This document shows, in pieces, positions 17,569-27,800 of a stretch of DNA of 64,000 nucleotides. The notes under the pieces are model-generated. The model was not told the origin of the DNA. It ran no database searches and worked only from the letters and a program-made list of their open reading frames with translations. Both the position numbers and the translations under genes were made by a program. Source of the DNA: DASRDU01 sp046331565 (GTDB lineage: Bacteria > Acidobacteriota > Blastocatellia > RBC074); the NCBI GenBank assembly GCA_046331565.1, contig JAXLQP010000002.1, forward strand, positions 1,674,001 through 1,738,000, in the 5' to 3' direction. Position 1 is the stretch's first letter. Each line of letters starts with the position of its first letter.

Positions 17569-18312
17569 ATGCGCGTCTTCAAAATACCGCAACCAACTGA
17601 CGAACCCGATGCTGCGACCGGCCCTGCGCCTGCGCTGCTTTCGCTGCGTGTGGTGACGCTGATGGAAGTTGCTTCAGTGGTCTTCACCGTGCTGATTACG
17701 GCGTGGGTGATTGTGCCGCTGCGCCTGGGCAACTGGTGGCTGGAATCGCTGCCCGGAATGCTCGCGCTGCTGCTGATGATCAATTCGCACCGGCTGCGCG
17801 GCGAAACATTCCGCAGCCTCGGTTTTGGCGCGTCGCATTTTTTTCAGGCGTGGCGGCTGCTGATTATTCCGATGATCGCGGCGGCGGCGATGGTGCTGCT
17901 GATCGGGCGGGCGCTTGGTTCGCTGCATTTCACGACACATTTCTGGGCGAGTTTTGCGGGGCGCGCGGCGTGGGGACTGATTCAGCAGTACGTGCTTCAG
18001 GCTTTTATCTTCAGGCGGCTGCGGTCGGCGCTGATAAATGAAAGCGCCACTGAAACCAGGTTGTCACCGCGCCTGGCAATTCTGGTGACGGCGCTGTTGT
18101 TTGCGCTGGTGCATGCGCCGAACGTAACGCTGATGGCGCTGACATTTGTTTCGGCGCTGCTGTGGACGTGGGTTTATTCGCGCGCGCCGAATCTGTGGGC
18201 GCTGGCGCTGTCGCACGGACTGCTGAGCGCCATCACCGCCATGTCGCTGCCTGACTGGATGCTGAAGGGAATGATCGTCGGGTTGCGGCATCTGGTTTAT
18301 CAGGCGTTCTGA
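17569..18312 (+). CDS. CPBP (CAAX/Abi) family membrane protein lacking the usual glutamates
   Basis: 247 residues with about seven hydrophobic segments. The C-terminal half matches the CPBP intramembrane protease fold: FALVHAPN (motif 2 with His) and ALSHGLLSA (motif 3 with His). Motif 1, normally EExxxR, reads IQQYVLQAFIFRR, so the catalytic Glu pair is replaced. Either this is a subfamily with another chemistry or the protein is not proteolytic. No clear Shine-Dalgarno precedes the ATG at 17569. The 158-bp spacer from the S9 peptidase holds nothing recognised. Confidence 0.8.
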   Translation: MRVFKIPQPTDEPDAATGPAPALLSLRVVTLMEVASVVFTVLITAWVIVPLRLGNWWLESLPGMLALLLMINSHRLRGETFRSLGFGASHFFQAWRLLIIPMIAAAAMVLLIGRALGSLHFTTHFWASFAGRAAWGLIQQYVLQAFIFRRLRSALINESATETRLSPRLAILVTALLFALVHAPNVTLMALTFVSALLWTWVYSRAPNLWALALSHGLLSAITAMSLPDWMLKGMIVGLRHLVYQAF

Positions 18313-18360
18313 AATTTCAGATTTGAGATTGCAGATTTCAGAACAGGATTCGGGATTTTA

Positions 18361-18393
18361 CTGACTACTAACCACTAACCACCAACCACTGTC
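18361..18393. repeat. Short tandem CTAACCA-type repeat
   Basis: ACTAACCACTAACCACCAAC-like tandem units lie just before the SpoIIM-like gene and follow an ATTTCAGATTTGAGATT-type imperfect repeat (about 18313-18350). Both look like low-complexity intergenic motifs. No regulatory role is evident. Confidence 0.4.
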
Positions 18394-18396
18394 CTT

Positions 18397-19368
18397 ATGG
18401 CTGAGACATTCATCGAAAAACGCAAGCTGGCGTGGAAGCGGCTGGAAGAACTGGTCGGGCGCATTCGCGGGCGCAGCGGGCTGCAACGGCTCAACCGCGA
18501 TGAAGTGCGCGAACTGGGTCGCCTCTATCGCCGCGCCGCGTCTGATCTGGCGATTGCGCGGGTTGAATCACGCGATCAGCGACTGGTGAATTATCTCAAC
18601 AGCCTGGTCATTCGCGCGCACGGTGAAATCTATCGCACGGCGGCGGGCGGTTTACGCAGCATCGCTGATTTCTTTCGCTATGAATATCCGGCGATCTTCA
18701 GAAAGACATTTCGTTACACGCTGGCTGTGTTTCTGGTCTTTGTGGCCATCTCCGTTTTTTCGTTTGTGGCGACGTGGCGCGATGATGACTTTGCCGATTT
18801 CGCTTATCTGGATCGCGGTACGGTGCAGATGATCAAGCAGCAGCGCATCTGGACTGACATTCTCAACAAGATTGCTCCGGTTGGCGCGGCGCAGATTATG
18901 ACCAACAACATCGGCGTCGGTTTCAGAACCTTTGCGCTGAGCGCGATTCCGGTGGTCGGGACGATTTATGCGCTGCTGCCATCGGCGCTGCAGTTCGGCG
19001 CGGTCAACGCGCTGGTGGTCAAATACAAAATGAAGCTGCTGCTGTGGTCATTCGTCGCAGGTCACGGCGTGCTTGAATTCACGGCGATCTTTGTGGCCGG
19101 AGGCGCGGGGCTGATGATCGGACTGGCGATGATTGCGCCCGGCGAACGCACGCGCCGCGAAGCATTGCTTGAAAAAGGCAACCTCGCCATCAAGCTGCTG
19201 GCAGGTTCCATTCCGATGCTCATCATTGCCGGATGCATCGAAGCCTTCATTTCGCCCGCGCACATTCATCCGGGTTATCGCTTCGGCGTCTCAGCCGCCA
19301 CCGCCATTGTCCTCGCCGCATACCTGCTCAAGCCCGAAAAGCCCGAAGCCGGACAACCGCAGGCCTGA
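18397..19368 (+). CDS. SpoIIM (stage II sporulation protein M) family membrane protein
   Basis: 323 residues. The first 95 residues are charged and helical (RRAASDLAIAR). About five to six membrane helices follow, with the DUF95/SpoIIM pattern TNNIGVGFRTFALSAIPVVGT and HGVLEFTAIFVAGGAG. In Bacillus SpoIIM scaffolds a peptidoglycan hydrolase complex. In non-sporulating phyla the family is widespread and its role unknown, often next to RDD-domain or VWA proteins, which are not seen here. The start at 18397 gives the normal N-terminus. Confidence 0.9.
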   Translation: MAETFIEKRKLAWKRLEELVGRIRGRSGLQRLNRDEVRELGRLYRRAASDLAIARVESRDQRLVNYLNSLVIRAHGEIYRTAAGGLRSIADFFRYEYPAIFRKTFRYTLAVFLVFVAISVFSFVATWRDDDFADFAYLDRGTVQMIKQQRIWTDILNKIAPVGAAQIMTNNIGVGFRTFALSAIPVVGTIYALLPSALQFGAVNALVVKYKMKLLLWSFVAGHGVLEFTAIFVAGGAGLMIGLAMIAPGERTRREALLEKGNLAIKLLAGSIPMLIIAGCIEAFISPAHIHPGYRFGVSAATAIVLAAYLLKPEKPEAGQPQA

Positions 19369-19391
19369 CCTGCTGTTTCTTCTCTCTTCCG

Positions 19392-19436
19392 CTCTGCGCC
19401 TCTGCGTGAGAATAAGTTTCACGCAGAGGCGCAGAG
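19392..19436. repeat. Inverted repeat of ACGCAGAGGCGCAGAGG type
   Basis: CTCTGCGCCTCTGCGTGA (19392-19409) pairs perfectly with 19419-19436 around a 9-nt loop. The outer parts (TTTCTTCTCT and AGAGAAGAAA) extend the stem imperfectly. It lies 23 bp after the SpoIIM-like stop and may act as a terminator. Confidence 0.8.
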
Positions 19437-19486
19437 GCACAGAGAAGAAAGAGTATCAGCTCACTTTTCAAGTGCGTGTCCGGGAA

Positions 19487-19570
19487 GTGTTGCGCGATTT
19501 GCCAGAATCGCGCGGCTTGCACAGCAGTGCGATTGCGAGGTCAGCGCGATTCTGGCAAATCGCGCAACAC
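19487..19570. repeat. 27-bp perfect inverted repeat
   Basis: The arm at 19487-19513 begins GTGTTGCGCGATTTGCCAG. The arm at 19544-19570 is its exact reverse complement. TCCGGAAG-like sequence outside both arms extends the symmetry. The loop is 30 nt. Part of the arm (TCGCGCAACAC) recurs near 59670. Confidence 0.85.
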
Positions 19571-19622
19571 CTGCGGCTTCCGGACACTGATCTGAAATTC
19601 GATCTGGTACGCGATTCATTTC

Positions 19623-19653
19623 ATCCTGCCTGTCCTGTTAATCCTGTCCATTG
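19623..19653. repeat. CCTGTTAATCCTGTCC-type dispersed motif
   Basis: Tandem-like TCCTGCCTGTCCTGTTAATC and ATCCTGTCCAT units. From memory this motif recurs in intergenic DNA of many environmental genomes. Only one copy is in this window, so its dispersed nature here is not shown. Confidence 0.4.
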
Positions 19654-19757
19654 AAAATTTCATTGCAAGCTCGCCTGACTTCGGGCGTTCTCGCCTTGTC
19701 AGCCATCACTGACTTACTCCTCAAACCATCCACGCAGCTTTGCAAGGGAGAATGACT

Positions 19758-20837
19758 ATGAATTCAGGATGTTCAGATTCTGGCAGTGAATCCTTTTCGC
19801 TGCTGTTTGCTGATGCGCCGCTACCTGCGCGGCTCTGGCGCGAAATCAGGCAGGCCGGTTCTGCTTTCAGCAATGATCCGGCAGACTTTCTTCAGGCTTT
19901 GATCAGGGGCGACGGCATCACGCGACAGCGGCTCGATCTGTTGCAGTCAGGCGTGGCGCTGGCTGTTGCGGCTTATGCGGTAGTCTTTGTGTTTCTCACG
20001 CTGCTCGGACTGCGCGCACCTGTGCCGGAAGCTTCAGTTGCTAAAACGCCTGCGCTTCAGGCCCCCTGCGAAGATTGTGAAATCACCAGTCTCGCTCCGG
20101 TAAAAACAGTGAAAGCCGCAACCGGCAGAGCGCAGGCAGCGGGCGTTGCCGCCGGTGGCAGCAGCCCCGTCAGACGCGATCCGCACGGTGGCGGCGGCAG
20201 CGGTCAGCAGCAGCCGAAGCTCGCTCAAATCGGTGTGCTGCCGCCGATGGTCAATCATCCGCCGATTGTGCTGGCAAATCTCAATCAGCCGAACTTTGTG
20301 CCGAGCCTGCCCGTCCTTCCAACCATCGAAGGCGATCCTGAAGCAGTCAGCCGAATGAAAGGCCGCACGGGCGACCCGACCGGCGAACGCGACACCAGTT
20401 CAAACGGGCCGGGCAAAGGCGGCGCGATGGGCAATGGCAACGGCCCCGGCATTGGTGATGGCGACGGCGGCGGCGCGCTCAAAGGCAGAAACGGCAATAT
20501 CGGCGGTGGATACAATTCAATCGGCTGCTGCGCTCCGGGTGGCGCTGGTGGCGGCAGTGAGCCGCCTTACACCTCGCGCGTGGTGATTACTTACCGCGAA
20601 AAAGCGCAGTACACCGAACTCGCGCGTCTGAACAGAGTCATGGGAACAGTTGTGCTGAGTGCGCTGTTCGGCGCAGATGGTCAGATTTCTGACATCAGGG
20701 TAGTGCGGCAACTGCCGGACGGGCTGACTGAGGAAGCCATCAAGGCGATACACAAAATGCGGTTCAGACCTGCGACGAAAAACGGTCAGCCGGTTTCAGT
20801 GCGGATGAATATTGAATTTTCATTCAATATTTTCTGA
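19758..20837 (+). CDS. TonB family energy transducer
   Basis: 359 residues from the ATG at 19758 (MNSGCSDSG), with AAGGGAG 7 nt upstream. The ATG 6 nt earlier is too close to this site. A 60-residue cytoplasmic part precedes a membrane helix (VALAVAAYAVVFVFLTLLGL). The periplasmic region is rich in Gly, Pro and Asn, with a run of GNG/GDG repeats. The last 85 residues are a TonB_C domain (LNRVMGTVVLSALFGADGQI...AIHKMRFRPA). It would pass proton-motive energy to outer-membrane receptors such as the one at 24883. ExbB/ExbD are not in the window. Confidence 0.9.
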   Translation: MNSGCSDSGSESFSLLFADAPLPARLWREIRQAGSAFSNDPADFLQALIRGDGITRQRLDLLQSGVALAVAAYAVVFVFLTLLGLRAPVPEASVAKTPALQAPCEDCEITSLAPVKTVKAATGRAQAAGVAAGGSSPVRRDPHGGGGSGQQQPKLAQIGVLPPMVNHPPIVLANLNQPNFVPSLPVLPTIEGDPEAVSRMKGRTGDPTGERDTSSNGPGKGGAMGNGNGPGIGDGDGGGALKGRNGNIGGGYNSIGCCAPGGAGGGSEPPYTSRVVITYREKAQYTELARLNRVMGTVVLSALFGADGQISDIRVVRQLPDGLTEEAIKAIHKMRFRPATKNGQPVSVRMNIEFSFNIF

Positions 20838-20842
20838 AGCGA

Positions 20843-21481
20843 TTATTCGGCGAGCGCATCACGATTGAGAAAGTCGCGCGGGTCAAGGTGATCAAGCGCA
20901 TCGCCGATGATGCGCGCGGCGGTTTCACTGGCAAAGGTGCGCCAGAGATGGCGGTTGTCTTCGTCTGCGCCGTTGAGCATCAGCAGGCGGCGCAGAATGC
21001 CGACCGTGACGGCGACTGACAAACCCTCGTGGCTGTCGGCTTCAGTCTGAATCTGATCGAGCTGCGCGTTTTCGCGGCGCACGCGCTCAAGTTCATCAGC
21101 ATCCTTGTCGCGTTCAGGTCGCGGCAGTTCACGATCCAGCAGATCAAAGGCAGTCACGGCGAGCGGCTGCTGGCGAGCAGCGGCAAAGGCGGCCAGTTTG
21201 TCGCGCAATTCGCCGGAAAGTTGCAGGTCAACGAGCGGCGAACCAGCCTGGGCCAGACGTGACCTGATGCGCGCCCTGATGATGAGCGCCGACACAGCCA
21301 GCGCCATCAGCCAGTAACACATAAAGAGCACGGCGATCAGTTGCGCGCTGATCCAGGGCCATCCGTTCTGGCGCATCCAGATGCCGCCAATCGGAATCGC
21401 CCAGGGCAGCAGCAACACCATCACGACAAACCAGCGCCAGCGCGGTTCAACTCCATTGCTTCTTTTGCGCGGCTCAGCCAT
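20843..21481 (-). CDS. Hypothetical two-helix membrane protein
   Basis: 212 residues from the ATG at 21481 (MAEPRKRSNG), placed 10 bp after the stop of the LarA-like gene. The longer frame would overlap that gene. A basic N-terminus, two membrane helices (WFVVMVLLLPWAIPIGGIW and AQLIAVLFMCYWLMALAVSA) and a long charged coiled-coil-like C-terminus are visible. No family is recognised. It is probably in one operon with the LarA-like gene. Confidence 0.7.
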   Translation of the reverse strand: MAEPRKRSNGVEPRWRWFVVMVLLLPWAIPIGGIWMRQNGWPWISAQLIAVLFMCYWLMALAVSALIIRARIRSRLAQAGSPLVDLQLSGELRDKLAAFAAARQQPLAVTAFDLLDRELPRPERDKDADELERVRRENAQLDQIQTEADSHEGLSVAVTVGILRRLLMLNGADEDNRHLWRTFASETAARIIGDALDHLDPRDFLNRDALAE

Positions 21482-21491
21482 AGCCTTTGAT

Positions 21492-22763
<1,272 letters not shown>

Positions 22764-22971
22764 AAGTGATCTTCGTGCGGTTGTGGGCGGAACGATTCGG
22801 GTTGTTCATCAAAGCACCAGCGTGACTGCGGGGAAGCGATGCGTTTGATGGCTTTCTGATCAGGCCTGTTGATTGTAATTCCTGATCTCTCCGGCAGCAA
22901 TGCAGGCCGAACGGTCTGACAATAATCATGCGCTGACACCAGCGCGTGCTGTCGAACCGCCGTGCTGAGTT

Positions 22972-24384
22972 TTATTGTCCGTTGGCTTTGAGTTCTCGCA
23001 CGGTCAGCAGCGAGGCTTTGGTGGGAAATGAGTTTTCGACTCTGACTTTCAGCAGCGCCTGGTAATAGCGCGGAGTGCCGGAGTGTTCTCCGGTCTGACG
23101 CAGACGCTGATTGAGTTCATTCAGGTGTTCGGTCGCCGTCACGAATTCAGCCGCTGCCTCAGTGCCTTCGCTGTAAATCCCGGCCAGCACCATCACCGTC
23201 GTATCGCCTGAAAAACCCGGCGTCACGGTAATCAGCGCATAATCTTCCAGCAGACTGCCGGTGGTCTGATTAAAGACCGCCCGGTATTCGCGCTCCTCGC
23301 CAGGCAGCGGATTGAGGTTTTCAATCGTCGTGCGGCTGGTGTAAACGAAATTCTCTCTGACTGAGAGGGGCTTCGACCACTGATTGGCATAGACGCTGCC
23401 GAGCAGAATCACGTCATAACTTTTCAGATCATCGGGGCCGATGCTGCGGCTCTGCCTGAGAATCGTTCTTTCACCCGCCTGATGCAGCAGCCCCGACAGG
23501 CGATAAATGCCAATCGCTTCGCCAATGCCCGTGTACATATCGAAGGCGGGAATCAGTTGCACCGGCTGATCGGCCCTGAAAGGCAGCCTGTTTCCGGCGG
23601 CGCTGGTCAGCACACCGGCCTGTTCGGGCGACAGCCTGATTCCCTTTTTCGTCAGTACTTCAGGATCAGCGCCATTGACCGGGCGATGCACGGTCGGATT
23701 GCTGAGAATCAGCATGGTCGGCGTGTTGTTTTTCAGGAATGGTTCCCAGACCGCGCCATACTGACTGCGTTCGGCGGCCAGCCTGGCTGCCGACTGGTCA
23801 AGCTGCTGCCTGAGGCTGCGATTATTGACAGCCAGAATGATGACCGACAGCAGCAGCACGGCAGATCCTGCCAGGGCCAGCCACAGCCACCTGCGCTCAC
23901 TAACCGGGTCTGAACCGCTCTGCTCAGTCGCCGGGCTGACCGGGTCAGGCGACAGAACTTCATGATTCTCCCCACCCGGAACGACCTCGATGGCCTCAGG
24001 ATTTTCGTGGACACAGGTACGGACAAAGGTCGGTTCATAACTGCCTACCGGAATAATCAGGCGAATGGCATCCTGAGCGCCTTCATTCTGGTAATAGAGT
24101 TCGAGTTTCTTTCTGACATCGTGAGCGCCCACCCGCACAATCGGATCAGCCGCCGGGTTATAACGATCATCCCGCTCGAAGACTTCACGCCCGATCAGGT
24201 ATTCATTGAGTTCACCAGCCCGGCCATTGAGATAAAAGTCACAAATCAACTGAATGAACTTCTGCTTCTTCGGAGCATGCACAAAATGCCGACTTCGGAG
24301 GATGCGTTCCAGCACCTGATGCATCTCTTCCGCTGACACAGGTGCCTGGGGTTCCTGCCTGAAGCGATTAATACGGGCAACCAT
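22972..24384 (-). CDS. Membrane-anchored regulator-like protein of the acidobacterial 'RHF-APKK' type
   Basis: 470 residues. The first 125 residues contain the block ILRSRHFVHAPKKQKFIQLI and ADPIVRVGAHDVRKKLELYY. This domain is common in Acidobacteriota and looks like a DNA-binding or winged-helix-like fold. A membrane helix (166-187) and a periplasmic domain with periplasmic-binding/antisigma-like features follow. The layout resembles CadC/ToxR one-component regulators. It is divergent from the TonB receptor gene and could control it. This is inferred. Confidence 0.75.
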   Translation of the reverse strand: MVARINRFRQEPQAPVSAEEMHQVLERILRSRHFVHAPKKQKFIQLICDFYLNGRAGELNEYLIGREVFERDDRYNPAADPIVRVGAHDVRKKLELYYQNEGAQDAIRLIIPVGSYEPTFVRTCVHENPEAIEVVPGGENHEVLSPDPVSPATEQSGSDPVSERRWLWLALAGSAVLLLSVIILAVNNRSLRQQLDQSAARLAAERSQYGAVWEPFLKNNTPTMLILSNPTVHRPVNGADPEVLTKKGIRLSPEQAGVLTSAAGNRLPFRADQPVQLIPAFDMYTGIGEAIGIYRLSGLLHQAGERTILRQSRSIGPDDLKSYDVILLGSVYANQWSKPLSVRENFVYTSRTTIENLNPLPGEEREYRAVFNQTTGSLLEDYALITVTPGFSGDTTVMVLAGIYSEGTEAAAEFVTATEHLNELNQRLRQTGEHSGTPRYYQALLKVRVENSFPTKASLLTVRELKANGQ

Positions 24385-24882
24385 AACAATTCAGGTCTTG
24401 GTCATTCACATAACCGTCTTTCAGCACACCGGCAACACTCATCAGACAGGACACTGATGCCTGCACAAGCAATCAGCCCCTGAACCGGGAAGCCTCTGAG
24501 AAACAGTTACTTAATTGACGTTAGGAAGACGGACTTAACGGTTAGCTATCGGTAAGGTGATTGACTGCACAAATCTTTCACCTTAAGTTGCCAGACATCA
24601 GTTGGCGGAGCCAATTATAACTGATGCAGATAAGCTCACCAAACTTTGCTGGGTATTTAATTCATTCGGACATCACTTTAGCCTTTCAGTTTCGGATTGT
24701 CTGAGTTTGCAATCCACTGGCTTTTTCAGTCACTGACTTCGGAGCCGTGTCAGGTTCCGGGTCATTCATTTTCGATCAATTCGGACTCTGTCTTCAGTAA
24801 CCACCCGGAGACTGAAGTCAGAATCAACTCTGAAGCCGGGGAAGTACTGACCGGAAATTCAAAATATCTGGAGGGGATTGGT
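24385..24882. other. Upstream region of the TonB receptor, divergent promoter area
   Basis: About 500 bp, A+T-rich compared with the neighbouring genes (for example CACCAAACTTTGCTGGGTAT). The receptor frame is open back to 24697, but the best start is at 24883 (GGAGGGG site), so this is probably non-coding. TTGACT followed 17 nt later by TAAGTT (about 24562-24590) is a weak promoter candidate. No hairpin or repeat is obvious. Confidence 0.45.
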
Positions 24883-27800
24883 ATGTTGAACCTGCCCGTT
24901 ATTAATGGCTGCAGCGGTCATTCACCCGGCCACCGTCACCGACCCGGAGCGATTGCTGCGGTGGCGAGCCTGGGGTTACTGCTGCTGTTACTGCTGACTG
25001 TCGGCACGGTGACATCAGCTCAGACCATCGGCAGCGCCACGATTCGTGGCGTGGTCAAGGATCCGTCCGGCGCAGTTGTCCCGAAAGCGACCGTCACAGT
25101 CACCCTGCTCCGCACCAACACGGAGCGCAGGACGGTGACGAGCAACGATGGTATTTACACTTTCGCGGCGCTTGATCCGGGCACTTACACACTGACGGTT
25201 GAATCAGCCGGATTCAAGAAGTATGTCCAGACCGAACTGGTGCTCAGCCCAAGTGAAACCAAAGGCCTGGACATCACGATGGAAGTCGGCGCCGCGAGTG
25301 AAAGCGTGACGGTCACGGCCACAGCGGCTGAAGAAATCAAAACTGAAACCGGCGAGCGTTCCAATACCATCAAGGCGGCACAGATCGAAAACCTTTCGAT
25401 CATCAGCCGCAACAGCCTTGAACTGCTGCGCATTCTGCCCGGCGTGGTCGCGCCGGACGCTTCAACTTACCAGGTTTCCGGATTCGGCGATGCGTCAGCT
25501 TACGCCGTCAACGGTCAGCGCGGGCAGAACAACAACGTCAGCGTGGATGGTTCGCGCGTCATTGACATCGGCTGCAACTGCGGCAGCATCGTCAGCCTGA
25601 ACAACGACATGGTTCAGGAAGTGACGGTGCAGACCAGCAACTTCGCCGCCGAACACGGCAACAGCGGCGTGCAGATCAGCGGCACCACCAAATCAGGCAG
25701 CCGCGATTTTCATGGTTCGGCCTACACTTATGTCCGCCATGAAGCCCTCGCTGCCAATGACCGGTTCCGCAACTACATCAAGGCTGGTGATCCCAATTCG
25801 CTGGCCGGGCAGAAACCGGTCGGTCAGTTTTACTATCCGGGCGGCACCATCGGCGGCCCGGTGACGCTGCCGAAGAAGGTGTTCGGCCCGCTCGGCGGTT
25901 TCAATGAAGGCCGCGACAAACTTTTCTTCTTCGTCGGCTTTGAAATCCAGCGCCAGACCTTTGGCGCGCCGCCGCGAATTTCGAGTGTTCCGACCGCCGG
26001 TCAGCGCACCGGCAATTATGCGGACGTGGTCAATTTCGCCAGGGTTGTTCCCTATACCATTCCGGCTGGCGCAAAGGCTGGTGACACGGTCTGCAAAGGT
26101 GTCCTCTCGACACAGACCGTCTGCGGCGTGCTTGATGCCGGGCTGAAGCCGACCAATGAATACGTGCAGCTCAAGGTTCCGGCTGGTTTCCCCAATGCCG
26201 GAAACAACATCATCAACAACAATCTGGCGCCTTACATCAACCCGCTGGGCCGGACGCTGATCAATCTCTATCCGCTGCCGAACTTCAACGATCCGACCGG
26301 CGCGCACAACTACATCTCCAACACGACGCAGACTCAGCATCGCAAGGATCTGAAGATGCGCTTCGATTACAAGTTCAGCGACAAGACCAACCTCTATGTT
26401 CGCATCACCCGCGAGACACAGGGCGAAGTCAATCCTTACGGCATCTGGTGGGGGCCTTCGACCTACGAACTGCCGTCGGCCAACGAACAGCTTGACCTGG
26501 GCCGTTCAGTGGCGGTCGGCCTGACAAAAGTCATCAGCCCGACGATGACCAATGAATTTGTCTTCAGCGGCAGCAAGCTGAAACTGGACAATCAGTATCA
26601 GGATCCGAACAAGGTCAAACTTTCGACGCTCGGCGTGGACAACCTCTGGCGGCTGCCGTTTGACAACACCCAGTTCGGCAGGCAAAGCCCCTTCATTTCA
26701 CTCTCGCTGATCAGTTGGGCTGAAGGCCAGCTCTGGTCGCCGGGCACCAACCCGATCTTTGCTTACAACGACAGCTTCTCAATCACTGACAATCTGGCCA
26801 AGGTGGCCGGCAGTCACACGCTGAAATTCGGCGCGCTGATCGAACAGGGCAACAAGAAGCAGAACTTCCAGGGCGATCCTGACTCGCAGGGTCTGATCGG
26901 CTTCAATAACTGGAACGGCAACGGGACGGGCAACGACTGGGGCGATCTGCTCGTCGGTCAGCTCACTGATGTGGGTCACGGCACGCAGCCGCCGGTCGGC
27001 AACTACCGTTTCTACAACTACGAATTCTATGCGCAGGATTCGTGGAAGGTGCGTTCCAACTTCACGCTGGAATATGGTCTGCGCGCTTCACACATGACCA
27101 TTAACAAGGAGCGCAAGGGCTTTGACATTCTCTTCAGCCCCAGCGCCTACAAGAAGGGCGCAGGTTATTACATCAATGGCGATCCGTTCCGCCCGAATGG
27201 TGTGCTGTCAGCCGCGCGCGGAGAAATCCAGAAAGGCGCGATTGATCCCCCGGCAGTTGAATGGGGGCCGCGTCTGAACTTCGCCTGGAATGTCTTCCCG
27301 CAGAATGACCGGCTGGTGATTCGCGGCGGCGCGGGCGTTTTCTACAACCGCGTGCAGGGCAACTTCCAGTACGACGCCACACTGCGTTCAGCCCCCAACG
27401 GAAACGTGGGAGCAACGCTTGGGCCGGGCACCAGTATTCCAGGCGCTTTCAAACCGGACGGGTCACTCTATACCTTCAATGACCTTGGCGGTCTGACGCT
27501 CAGTAATATGGGGATGGTCACGCTGCCCAACGGGACGAAGGTGCCGGTCAATCCGCTGAAACTGGCCAATGGCGGAGCGACGATCATTTCACCTGATCCG
27601 AACTCGAATCAGTTCCCGACAACCTATACCACCAGTCTCAGCGTTGCCACGCGCATGCCGTTCCAGACTGTGCTGGAAACCGGTTATGTCGGCACGTTCG
27701 GGCGGCATCTGGCAGCCCGCCTGCCCATCAACGCGATTCCGCTTGGCGCGCTGCTGAAGGGTGGCGTGGCCGGTGATCCGGGCAGCCCGATCACCTTCCT

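Noticed and set aside
18313..18396. Regulatory role for the ATTTCAG/CTAACCA repeats
   Set aside because: They are short, imperfect and low-complexity, and no binding pattern or conserved spacing is visible.
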